Origin: Octadecabacter sp. B2R22
GTDB taxonomy: Bacteria > Pseudomonadota > Alphaproteobacteria > Rhodobacterales > Rhodobacteraceae
DNA length: 64,000 nt
Assembly: GCF_018861045.1 (NCBI RefSeq)
Contig: NZ_JAHKQJ010000002.1
Coordinates: 124,001-188,000 of the forward strand
Direction: 5' to 3'
Position 1 is the first letter of the stretch. Each line of letters begins with the position of its first letter. Positions 32,908 to 40,211 of this stretch are shown here, piece after piece. Position numbers and translations under genes: made by a program. The notes beneath the pieces were generated by a model. It worked only from the letters and a program-made list of their open reading frames with translations, was not told the origin of the DNA and ran no database searches.

Positions 32908-33130
32908 GATCTGGATTCCTCGTTTGTATCTTTTGTGAAATGCGCCATGTGAGAGCCCCAAAGATGACCGCAAAAATTATTGGCGGCGCTAAATAGACTA
33001 GCCCGGCATATGGAGCATATGGGCCAGATTGTCTCGACAGATACATGCCGGCAAGCCACCCGACCGCAATCGCAGCGACAGTGACGGCTATCTGAAGGCC
33101 CCGTAGTTTGATGTTCCGCCTATTTGGCAC
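32900..33130 (-). CDS. Small two-helix membrane protein in the pyrimidine operon
   Basis: A 76-residue protein with two membrane helices (LQIAVTVAAIAVGWLAGMYL and YLAPPIIFAVIFGALTWRI) and a basic N-terminus. Its stop overlaps the hydA start by eight bases and its start lies 12 bases after the amidohydrolase stop, so it is firmly in the operon. I do not recognise the family. It could assist the ABC transporter or anchor an enzyme; this is speculation. Confidence 0.6.
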   Translation of the reverse strand: MPNRRNIKLRGLQIAVTVAAIAVGWLAGMYLSRQSGPYAPYAGLVYLAPPIIFAVIFGALTWRISQKIQTRNPDHD

Positions 33131-33142
33131 GACAGAGTCCGA

Positions 33143-34393
33143 TCATGTCACAATCTCCGCCGTCTCCAGCACCGCATGCATCAACACATCAGCGCCCGCA
33201 GTGGCCCATTCCTGTGAAATTTCTTCGGCTTCGTGGTGCGATAAACCGTCTACGCAAGGGCACATGATCATCGATGTCGGATACAAATCATTGATCCAGC
33301 AGGCATCGTGACCCGCGCCGGAAATGATATCCATGTGGGAATAACCGAGCCGTTCCGCAGCATCGCGCACGGCCTTAACACAGCTTTCATCAAAGGCGGG
33401 CGGGTCGAATTGCCCGACGATCTCGCATGAGAATTCCACGCCGATATCTTCGCACAGCTTTGGCGCACGGGCGTTGAATTCATCAACCATCGCGTTCAGC
33501 TTATCCAGCAGATGCGTGCGCATATCGACCGTGAACACCACCTTACCGGGGATCACGTTGCGCGAGTTCGGGTAGACGTCGATATGGCCGATCGCGCCGA
33601 CAGCGTTGGGCTGATTGGCCATCGCAATTTCATGAACCAGTTCCGTCACAAGCGCCAAACCGCGCCCTGCGTTTTTACGCATATGCATCGGGGTGGAACC
33701 GGTGTGGCTTTCTTTACCGGTCACGGTGCATTCGATCCACCGCAGCCCTTGGCCGTGGGTGACGACGCCGATGTCCTTGCCCTCGGCCTCCAAAATCGGC
33801 CCTTGCTCGATGTGCAATTCAAACATCGCGTGCATCTTGCGGTCCCCGACTTTTTCGGGGCCTTTCCAGCCAATGCGCTCCAGTTCATCACCAAACTTCT
33901 TACCCTGCGCGTCTTCGCGGTCGCGCGCCCATTCAAGGCCGTGCTTTCCAGCAAATACACCAGAGGCCAGCATCGCAGGGGCAAATCGTGTGCCTTCTTC
34001 GTTCGTCCAGTTTGTCACGACAATCGGGTGCTTTGTCTTGATGTCGAGGTCATTCATCGTGCGGATGATTTCGAGTCCGCCCAGCACGCCCAAAACCCCG
34101 TCATATTTACCGCCCGTGGGTTGCGTATCCAAATGCGAACCGACGTAGACGGGCAGGGCATCGGGGTCTGTGCCTTCGCGCCGCGCAAACATGTTGCCGA
34201 TTTCATCGACACCCATTGTCATGCCAGCGGCTTCACACCAATTTTGAAAAAGATGGCGACCTTCGCTATCCTCATCCGTTAAGGTCTGGCGGTTGTTGCC
34301 ACCGGCCACACCTGGGCCGATTTTGGCCATCTCCATAAGGCTGTCCCAAAGGCGCGCCCCATCAATGCGAAGATTTTCTCCTGCGGCTGGCAT
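33143..34393 (-). CDS. Zn-dependent N-carbamoyl amino acid amidohydrolase (beta-ureidopropionase/AmaB family)
   Basis: A 416-residue M20/allantoate-type amidohydrolase. Metal-binding segments: VGSHLDTQPTGGKYDGVLG (His and Asp), TNWTNEEGTRFAPAML (Glu) and FELHIEQGPILEAEG (His); a final His in SGAGHDACWINDLYPTSM. The start has GGGAG at a good distance. In this operon it most likely hydrolyses N-carbamoyl-beta-alanine or N-carbamoyl-beta-aminoisobutyrate, the third step of the reductive pathway; allantoate amidohydrolase is the main alternative. It is the first gene behind the RutR-type operator. Confidence 0.87.
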   Translation of the reverse strand: MPAAGENLRIDGARLWDSLMEMAKIGPGVAGGNNRQTLTDEDSEGRHLFQNWCEAAGMTMGVDEIGNMFARREGTDPDALPVYVGSHLDTQPTGGKYDGVLGVLGGLEIIRTMNDLDIKTKHPIVVTNWTNEEGTRFAPAMLASGVFAGKHGLEWARDREDAQGKKFGDELERIGWKGPEKVGDRKMHAMFELHIEQGPILEAEGKDIGVVTHGQGLRWIECTVTGKESHTGSTPMHMRKNAGRGLALVTELVHEIAMANQPNAVGAIGHIDVYPNSRNVIPGKVVFTVDMRTHLLDKLNAMVDEFNARAPKLCEDIGVEFSCEIVGQFDPPAFDESCVKAVRDAAERLGYSHMDIISGAGHDACWINDLYPTSMIMCPCVDGLSHHEAEEISQEWATAGADVLMHAVLETAEIVT

Positions 34394-34422
34394 ATTGATC
34401 TCCCAATACTGGCTGGCAATAA

Positions 34423-34440
34423 TTTGACCAACTGGTCAAA
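34423..34440. promoter_or_regulatory. RutR-type operator between amidohydrolase operon and rutR
   Basis: TTTGACCAACTGGTCAAA is a perfect palindrome with 8-bp arms around AC, an exact match to the RutR consensus TTGACCA-N2-TGGTCAA. It lies 30 bases from the amidohydrolase start and 120 from the regulator start, so it can control both. Confidence 0.85.
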
Positions 34441-34559
34441 GGCAGGCTACCAGAGGGCCCTACCTAGTCAAGGAATTTGCTTACTTTATAAGCCGACAGT
34501 CGCTAAACAGGGTTGGTATTGATTAGTTTTTGCGCCCTATCGTCTGAAAAGCAGCCCCC

Positions 34560-35162
34560 ATGAACAAACCTGACACGCGTATTCAAAAAAAGAACCAAGC
34601 AGCGATTCTAGATGCGGGTCTTTTGGTCTTTTCTCAGTTCGGGTTTCGCGGCTCTACGCTGGATCAGGTCGCAGACGAGGCTGGCCTCTCAAAACCCAAT
34701 TTATTGTACTATTTCCGCTCCAAAGAGGCGATCTACACGTCCCTTCTGGCCAAGCTTCTTGAAAACTGGCTTGAGCCACTTCGAGAACTCGATCCGCAAG
34801 GGGATCCCGTTGATGAACTGATGGCTTATGCGAAACGTAAATTGGATATGTCCCAGCATTTTCCGCGTGAAAGCCGCTTGTTTGCAAATGAGATCATCCA
34901 AGGCGCGCCGCGCATCGGGGATGTGTTGCGTGGAGAGTTGCGCGAACTGGTTGATGAAATCGCCGTGGTGATCAACGGTTGGGCGGCCGAAGGTCGGATC
35001 AAAGCGGTCGACCCCTATCACCTTATCTTTTCGATATGGGCGCTGACCCAGCATTACGCTGATTTCGATGTTCAGGTGCGGGCCATTCTCGGGGACGTGG
35101 ACCCGTTTGATGGCGCTGAAAAGCACTTGGAAGCGATGTTGCACGGGTTGCTGACACCGTAA
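34560..35162 (+). CDS. rutR: TetR-family regulator of pyrimidine catabolism (RutR-like)
   Basis: A 200-residue TetR regulator. The N-terminal HTH (AAILDAGLLVFSQFGFRGST, then LDQVADEAGLSKPNLLYYF) is followed by a C-terminal ligand domain with the RutR-type SRLFANEIIQGAPRIGDVL segment and HLIFSIWALTQHYADF. RutR binds uracil or thymine, which releases it from DNA. The exact RutR palindrome upstream and the neighbouring pyrimidine genes support the name. No ribosome site is obvious. Confidence 0.88.
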   Translation: MNKPDTRIQKKNQAAILDAGLLVFSQFGFRGSTLDQVADEAGLSKPNLLYYFRSKEAIYTSLLAKLLENWLEPLRELDPQGDPVDELMAYAKRKLDMSQHFPRESRLFANEIIQGAPRIGDVLRGELRELVDEIAVVINGWAAEGRIKAVDPYHLIFSIWALTQHYADFDVQVRAILGDVDPFDGAEKHLEAMLHGLLTP

Positions 35163-35183
35163 CTCAAGAAAAAAAACCAGACA

Positions 35184-35215
35184 AAAAACTGGCCGACACG
35201 TTCATGTGCCGGCCA
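35184..35215 (-). terminator. Terminator of preT-preA
   Basis: On the minus strand TGGCCGGCAC / GTGTCGGCCA (9 of 10 pairs, 6-base loop) is followed by GTTTTTT. It lies 22 bases after the preA stop, in the gap between the convergent preA and rutR. Confidence 0.8.
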
Positions 35216-35236
35216 AGTCTCAGGGAGAAATCGGGT

Positions 35237-36541
35237 TTATTCTGCCGCTGTTGCTGACGGGTTGTTTGGGTGCGTTGTCCAGTTGGCGTAGTCTTTTTCG
35301 ACGACTTTACCTGTGCGCGGATCGATCGTGCCGGGCTCCAACTCAACCATCGTGATGCAGTTCTCGACAGGGCAAACATCGACGCAAAGATTACAGGCCA
35401 CACATTCCTCATCGATCACGGTAAATGTGCGGTCCTCGGACATTGAAATCGCTTGGTGGGACGTGTCTTCGCAGGCGGCGTAACAGCGACCACAGGAAAT
35501 ACAGTCATCCTGATTGATCTGCGCCTTGGCGATAAAGTTAAGGTTCAGGTACTGCCAATCGGTCGTGTTTGGCACGGCCGCACCCATGAAATCCTGAATG
35601 CTTGTGTGGCCCTTTTCATCCATCCATTGGGACAGACCAGAAATCATTTCTTGAACGATCTTGAAGCCGTAGGTCATCGCCGCCGTGCAAACCTGCACGT
35701 TGCCGCAGCCCAGCGTGATGTATTCCGCCGCATCGCGCCACGTCGTGACACCGCCAATGCCGGAAATCGGCAGGCCAGCGGTTTCAGGATTGCGTGCAAT
35801 CTCGGATACCATCGACATCGCGATTGGTTTTACAGCAGGGCCGCAATAGCCGCCGTGGGTGCCTTTGCCATCAATGCTCGGTTCAGGTGACATAGTATCG
35901 AGGTTCACAGACGTGATCGAGTTGATCGTGTTGATCAGGCTGACCGCATCCGCGCCGCCGCGCATCGCCGCCGCAGCGGGCTGGCGAATGTCTGTGATGT
36001 TGGGGGTCAGTTTCACGATCACGGGCTTGGAATAATACTGTTTGCACCAGCGCGTGACCATTTCAATGTATTCGGGCACTTGGCCCACGGCGCTGCCCAT
36101 GCCGCGTTCTGCCATACCGTGCGGGCAGCCAAAGTTCAGCTCGATCCCGTCGGCGCCTGTGTCCTCGACCAGCGGTAGAATGGCCTTCCACGCCTCTTCT
36201 TCACACGGGACCATGATCGATACGATTATGGCGCGATCGGGGTAATCCGCCTTCACGCGCTTGATCTCTTCAAGGTTGGTGTACAGGTCGCGATCGGTGA
36301 TCAATTCGATGTTGTTGATGCCGAGAACACGGCGATCTGCGCCGTAAATCACGCCGTAGCGCGGCCCGTTGACGTTGACCACAGGAGGGCCTTCGCCCCC
36401 CAGCGTTTTCCATACAACTCCGCCCCATCCAGCCTCGAATGCGCGGCGCACGTTGTATTCCTTGTCCGTTGGCGGCGCAGAGGCCAGCCAAAACGGGTTC
36501 GGGGATTTGATCCCAAGAAAATCTGTCGTCAGGTCAGCCAT
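35237..36541 (-). CDS. preA: NAD-dependent dihydropyrimidine dehydrogenase, subunit PreA
   Basis: A 434-residue flavin subunit. The dihydroorotate-dehydrogenase-like barrel carries PNPFWLASAPPT, GIELNFGCPHGMAERGMG with the catalytic Cys, VIVKLTPNITDI and GIGGVTTWRDAAEYI; a C-terminal ferredoxin-like part has two CxxCxxC clusters (CISCGRCYAAC, CVACNLCVDVCPVENC). ATG 36541 has GGGGGA at a good distance and begins one base after the preT stop; the ATG at 36550 would overlap preT. With PreT it reduces uracil or thymine with NADH, the first step of the pathway. Confidence 0.93.
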   Translation of the reverse strand: MADLTTDFLGIKSPNPFWLASAPPTDKEYNVRRAFEAGWGGVVWKTLGGEGPPVVNVNGPRYGVIYGADRRVLGINNIELITDRDLYTNLEEIKRVKADYPDRAIIVSIMVPCEEEAWKAILPLVEDTGADGIELNFGCPHGMAERGMGSAVGQVPEYIEMVTRWCKQYYSKPVIVKLTPNITDIRQPAAAAMRGGADAVSLINTINSITSVNLDTMSPEPSIDGKGTHGGYCGPAVKPIAMSMVSEIARNPETAGLPISGIGGVTTWRDAAEYITLGCGNVQVCTAAMTYGFKIVQEMISGLSQWMDEKGHTSIQDFMGAAVPNTTDWQYLNLNFIAKAQINQDDCISCGRCYAACEDTSHQAISMSEDRTFTVIDEECVACNLCVDVCPVENCITMVELEPGTIDPRTGKVVEKDYANWTTHPNNPSATAAE

Positions 36542-36542
36542 T

Positions 36543-37883
36543 TTATGCATCCCCCATCAAAGTGCTGTGAATATCCATCGCTGCGTCGCGCCCTTCGGCC
36601 ACCGCCGTCACCGTAAGGTCATCGCCCCCCGCAGCACAGTCGCCACCCGCCCAGATACCAGCGCGGCTTGTTCGACCTGCACCTGTCACGGCAATCTTGC
36701 GGCCCTCAACTTTCAGCCCTGCATCCGTGTCCAATGTTTGGCCAATGGCGCGGAACACTTGGTCAGCGGGAAGGCGCCTCATTTCGCCAGTACCTATTAG
36801 TTTGCCGTCCTCGACCTTGGTGTATTCGAGTTCAATTTCGGTGGAACCGCTGGCACCACGGATCGCTTTGGGCTGGAGGTTGAACAACAGCTTCACCCCT
36901 TTGGATGTGGCGAGGTCTTGTTCATACGTACTCGCGCTCATGCCGTCGCGACCGCGTCGATAGGCGATCGTTACGTTTTCGGCGCCAAGGAGTTTGGCCT
37001 GCACCGCAGCATCAACAGCAGTCATACCGCCCCCGATCACAACGACATTGCGACCGATATGCAGATCCGTCAGGTCGTTCGTCTGGCGCAACTCTTCGAT
37101 GAAATCGACAGCATCGCTTACCACGTGGCCTTGTTCGCTTTGGATCGTAAGGCCAAGCGCGTTCACGCCGCCAAGGCCAATCGCCAAGAATACAGCTGCA
37201 AAACACCCAACCAGATCATCAATCTTCAGATCATCGCCCAAGGCCATGTTTGTCTTAATTTCGATCCCGCCGATGGACATAAGCCAGTCAACTTCACGCG
37301 CAGCAAAGTCATCCGTCGATTTATAGGCGGCGATACCGTATTCGTTAAGTCCGCCCGCTTTGGGGTTTGCGTCATAGACGGTGACATCATGCCCCAACAT
37401 TGCAAGGCGGTGCGCACAGGACAGTCCAGCAGGACCCGCGCCAACAACAGCGATCTTTTTGCCGCTCGATTCTGCACGGGTGAACGGCATTACGCCCTGT
37501 TCCATCACGCGGTCTGTTGCGAAACGTTGCAAACGGCCAATCTCAACGGGTTTACCTTCGGCCAATTCGCGAACGCAGGCTTGCTCGCACAGATCCTCGG
37601 TAGGGCAAACGCGGGCACACATGCCGCCCAGAATGTTCTGGTCAAAGATGGTTTTAGCAGCTGCTTCGGGTGTTCCAGTCGCAATCTGGCGAATGAACAT
37701 CGGGATATCGATATCCGTCGGGCAGGCTGTAATGCAGGGGGCATCATGGCAGAAGTAACAGCGATCTGCAGCCACTGAGGCCTCATGCGCATCAAGGGGC
37801 GCGTGCAGATCACCGAAGTTTTCGGCCAGTTCATCAGCGCCAAGGCGCGATGCCGCAATTCCGGTTGTGTAAGGCGAATTCAT
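36543..37883 (-). CDS. preT: NAD-dependent dihydropyrimidine dehydrogenase, subunit PreT
   Basis: A 446-residue electron-transfer subunit of the glutamate-synthase-small type. An N-terminal Fe-S region (CYFCHDAPCITACPTDIDIP; MCARVCPTEDLCEQAC) is followed by FAD (VVGAGPAGLSCAHRLA) and NAD (VVIGGGMTAVDAAVQ) Rossmann motifs and the C-terminal GIWAGGDCAAGGDDLTVTA. It passes electrons from NADH to PreA. The upstream region has an AT-rich stretch (TTTATTTTTTTATC) but no RutR palindrome that I can find. Confidence 0.92.
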   Translation of the reverse strand: MNSPYTTGIAASRLGADELAENFGDLHAPLDAHEASVAADRCYFCHDAPCITACPTDIDIPMFIRQIATGTPEAAAKTIFDQNILGGMCARVCPTEDLCEQACVRELAEGKPVEIGRLQRFATDRVMEQGVMPFTRAESSGKKIAVVGAGPAGLSCAHRLAMLGHDVTVYDANPKAGGLNEYGIAAYKSTDDFAAREVDWLMSIGGIEIKTNMALGDDLKIDDLVGCFAAVFLAIGLGGVNALGLTIQSEQGHVVSDAVDFIEELRQTNDLTDLHIGRNVVVIGGGMTAVDAAVQAKLLGAENVTIAYRRGRDGMSASTYEQDLATSKGVKLLFNLQPKAIRGASGSTEIELEYTKVEDGKLIGTGEMRRLPADQVFRAIGQTLDTDAGLKVEGRKIAVTGAGRTSRAGIWAGGDCAAGGDDLTVTAVAEGRDAAMDIHSTLMGDA

Positions 37884-38048
37884 AGCAACTCCGTACGTCG
37901 ATCACAGGTTGAGCATGGCACAGTTTATTTTTTTATCAAACGGTAAAATTTTTGAAACGCGCAGTCTTTTGTTTATCCAGAGGTTTTGATGGACGCGAAG
38001 GCACGAGTGCCTAAGATGACATCACAATTAAAACATCAGGAGCCGCCA

Positions 38049-38333
38049 ATGCCCGCCTACGCGATCGTCCAAGTGGACGTAAAAGATGCAGATCAATACG
38101 CCAAATATGCCGAACTTGCGGGGCCAGCGGTCGCCAAATACGGTGGTGAGTTTCTGGCCCGCGGTGGTGAAGTAGAGGTGCTTGAGGGCACGACTCGCGC
38201 TCGCTGTGTCATCATCCGTTTTGCCGACATGGAAACAGCTAAGACGTTTTACCACGGTCCCGAATATCAAAAGGCCCTGTCCTACGGGCTGCCCGCATCC
38301 GAACGCGACTACAAAATCGTCGAGGGTGTCTGA
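38049..38333 (+). CDS. DUF1330-family protein
   Basis: A 94-residue protein of the dimeric ferredoxin-like class ([21 protein letters not shown], then [17 protein letters not shown], then [14 protein letters not shown]). ATG 38049 has AGGAG at the right distance. Its last base A is shared with the mtnA start codon, so the two are coupled. The function of DUF1330 is not known; its place before mtnA could be incidental. Confidence 0.8.
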   Translation: MPAYAIVQVDVKDADQYAKYAELAGPAVAKYGGEFLARGGEVEVLEGTTRARCVIIRFADMETAKTFYHGPEYQKALSYGLPASERDYKIVEGV

Positions 38334-39427
38334 TGAAAGTGAACGGCACGCCCTATCGCTCGCTTTGGTGGGATGGGGACAAGGGTGAGTTGCAAATCAT
38401 CGACCAACGCTGGCTGCCCCACGACTTTCGTGTGCAGTCGGTCACGACGATGCAGGACTTCGTTGATGCAATCGTGCAGATGCGCGTGCGCGGCGCGCCG
38501 TTGATTGGGGCGACGGCGGCCTATGGCATGGCGCTGGCGATGAAGCTGGACTCGAGTGATGATCATATGGACGACGCTTGGGACGTGCTTCACGCAACGC
38601 GCCCCACAGCGATCAACTTGCGCTGGGCGCTAAACCGATGCCGCGCCGCACTTGCCCCTTTACCAGAGGTGGATCGCGCTGCCGTTGCCTTGTCGCTCGC
38701 ACATGAGATCGCGGATGAGGACGTCGAGATTAACCGCAACATCGGGTTGAACGGCCTAAAGCTGATCAAAGACATCGCCGCCAAGAAACCCGCAGGCGAA
38801 CCTGTCCGTATTCTCACCCATTGCAATGCGGGCTGGATCGCCACCGTAGATTGGGGAACTGCGACAAGCCCAATGTATCACGCTAATGACGCGGGCATCC
38901 CGCTGCATATCTGGGTCGATGAAACCCGTCCGCGAAATCAGGGCGCTTTGACATCTTGGGAACTGGGCAGCCATGGCATCCCACATACCTACATCACGGA
39001 CAATGCAGGTGGGCATTTGATGCAGCACGGGCAGGTGGACCTTGTGATTACCGGAACCGACCGCACCACGCGGGCAGGGGACGTGTGCAACAAGATTGGA
39101 ACCTACCTCAAGGCGCTGGCCGCTCATGACAATGGGGTTCCGTTCTACGTCGCCTTGCCGTCCCCAACGATTGACTGGACTGTGTCCGATGGTGTGGCTG
39201 ACATCCCCATTGAGGATCGCGGATCGCGAGAGATCACGCACATCATGGGGCGCGACGACGCCGGTGAAATCAGTGAGGTGCAAGTCACGCCAGATGGAAC
39301 CACCGGTGGGAACCCTGCGTTTGATGTCACGCCTGCGCGACTTGTTACAGGGCTCATCACCGAACGCGGCATTGCGCCTGCGTCGGAAGACGGGCTGACG
39401 TCCATGTTCCCAGAACTCGCGGGATAG
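38333..39427 (+). CDS. mtnA: S-methyl-5-thioribose-1-phosphate isomerase
   Basis: A 364-residue MtnA/eIF2B-alpha-type isomerase converting methylthioribose-1-phosphate (or 5-deoxyribose-1-phosphate) to the ribulose form. Catalytic segments are [18 protein letters not shown] with the active Cys and [20 protein letters not shown] with the active Asp; [16 protein letters not shown] binds phosphate. Four bases after its stop begins a class II aldolase, the pair known from the DHAP shunt. No nucleosidase or phosphorylase (mtnP, mtnN) is in the window, so that step must be elsewhere. Confidence 0.92.
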   Translation: MKVNGTPYRSLWWDGDKGELQIIDQRWLPHDFRVQSVTTMQDFVDAIVQMRVRGAPLIGATAAYGMALAMKLDSSDDHMDDAWDVLHATRPTAINLRWALNRCRAALAPLPEVDRAAVALSLAHEIADEDVEINRNIGLNGLKLIKDIAAKKPAGEPVRILTHCNAGWIATVDWGTATSPMYHANDAGIPLHIWVDETRPRNQGALTSWELGSHGIPHTYITDNAGGHLMQHGQVDLVITGTDRTTRAGDVCNKIGTYLKALAAHDNGVPFYVALPSPTIDWTVSDGVADIPIEDRGSREITHIMGRDDAGEISEVQVTPDGTTGGNPAFDVTPARLVTGLITERGIAPASEDGLTSMFPELAG

Positions 39428-39430
39428 ATC

Positions 39431-40072
39431 ATGCAAGACAGCACCGCGCTTCGCCAATCTATCATCGACGGCTGCCTTTGGATGCAAAGCAGCGGCCTGA
39501 ATCAAGGCACGTCGGGCAACATCTCTGTGCGGGTGGGTGATGGAATGCTGATCACCCCGAGCGCCGTCCCTTATGCGGACATGACGCCAGATATGATCTG
39601 CAAGCTGCCTCTGGATGGTGATCCAGCTCCGGATCAAAACCCGTCGACCGAATGGCAATTCCACCAAGCCGCCCTAAATTCCCGCCCAGATTCCAACGCC
39701 GTCGTTCACGCCCATCCAGCCCACGCCACGGCGGTTGCCATCCAGCGGCGCGCCATTCCGCCCGTTCACTATATGATCGCGGCCTTTGGCGGGGCCGATG
39801 TCCCTTGCACAGCCTATGCGCGTTTTGGCACCGCTGATTTGTCCAATATGGTCGCGAAGGCCGTTCAGTCCCGTGACGGATGCCTGATGGCAAATCACGG
39901 CGCATTGACGCTTGGTGCCACGTTGGATAAGGCGCTGTGGCGGATGCAGGAACTCGAAACTCTTGCTCAAGTGCTCTTGCTTTCCGAACAGAACGGCACG
40001 CCCGTCTTGCTTACCGAAGAGGAAATCGAAGACACGCTGAAGGCATTCTCGGGCTACGGTCTGAAGGCCTAG
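39431..40072 (+). CDS. ald2: Class II aldolase of the DHAP shunt (Ald2-like, fuculose-phosphate aldolase family)
   Basis: A 213-residue zinc aldolase. NQGTSGNISVRVG binds substrate phosphate, the catalytic Glu sits in PSTEWQFHQA, and zinc His residues are in AVVHAHPAHATAVA and in LMANHGALTLG. With MtnA it would split 5-methylthioribulose-1-phosphate or 5-deoxyribulose-1-phosphate to DHAP and an aldehyde, as in Rhodospirillum rubrum. The usual MtnB/MtnC/MtnD dehydratase route is not encoded here. A role on another sugar phosphate is the alternative. Confidence 0.8.
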   Translation: MQDSTALRQSIIDGCLWMQSSGLNQGTSGNISVRVGDGMLITPSAVPYADMTPDMICKLPLDGDPAPDQNPSTEWQFHQAALNSRPDSNAVVHAHPAHATAVAIQRRAIPPVHYMIAAFGGADVPCTAYARFGTADLSNMVAKAVQSRDGCLMANHGALTLGATLDKALWRMQELETLAQVLLLSEQNGTPVLLTEEEIEDTLKAFSGYGLKA

Positions 40073-40102
40073 GGCGGGTTGGTTGGATCGTTTGACAAAA
40101 AA

Positions 40103-40131
40103 TTGACCGTTTCTGATCCGAATTGTTGATA
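40103..40131 (+). promoter_or_regulatory. Promoter of the mrp operon
   Basis: TTGACC (40103) and TTGATA (40126) are separated by 17 bases. It starts 30 bases after the aldolase stop and predicts a leader of roughly 70 bases before the mrpA GTG. Confidence 0.5.
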
Positions 40132-40157
40132 AACTCTTCGGTTTCGCTTGAGGATCG

Positions 40158-40191
40158 CCGTAAACTGACCCAAAAAGGTCAGACTTTACGG
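40158..40191 (+). promoter_or_regulatory. Leader hairpin of the mrp operon
   Basis: CCGTAAACTGACC pairs with GGTCAG plus TTTACGG across a 6-base A-rich loop, giving 13 pairs with a 2-base bulge. It sits in the predicted 5' leader, 20 bases before the GTG start. It lacks a T-run, so it is a leader structure rather than a terminator. Its role is unknown. Confidence 0.55.
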
Positions 40192-40211
40192 TCCCCAGAT
40201 CAGGAGCTCAC

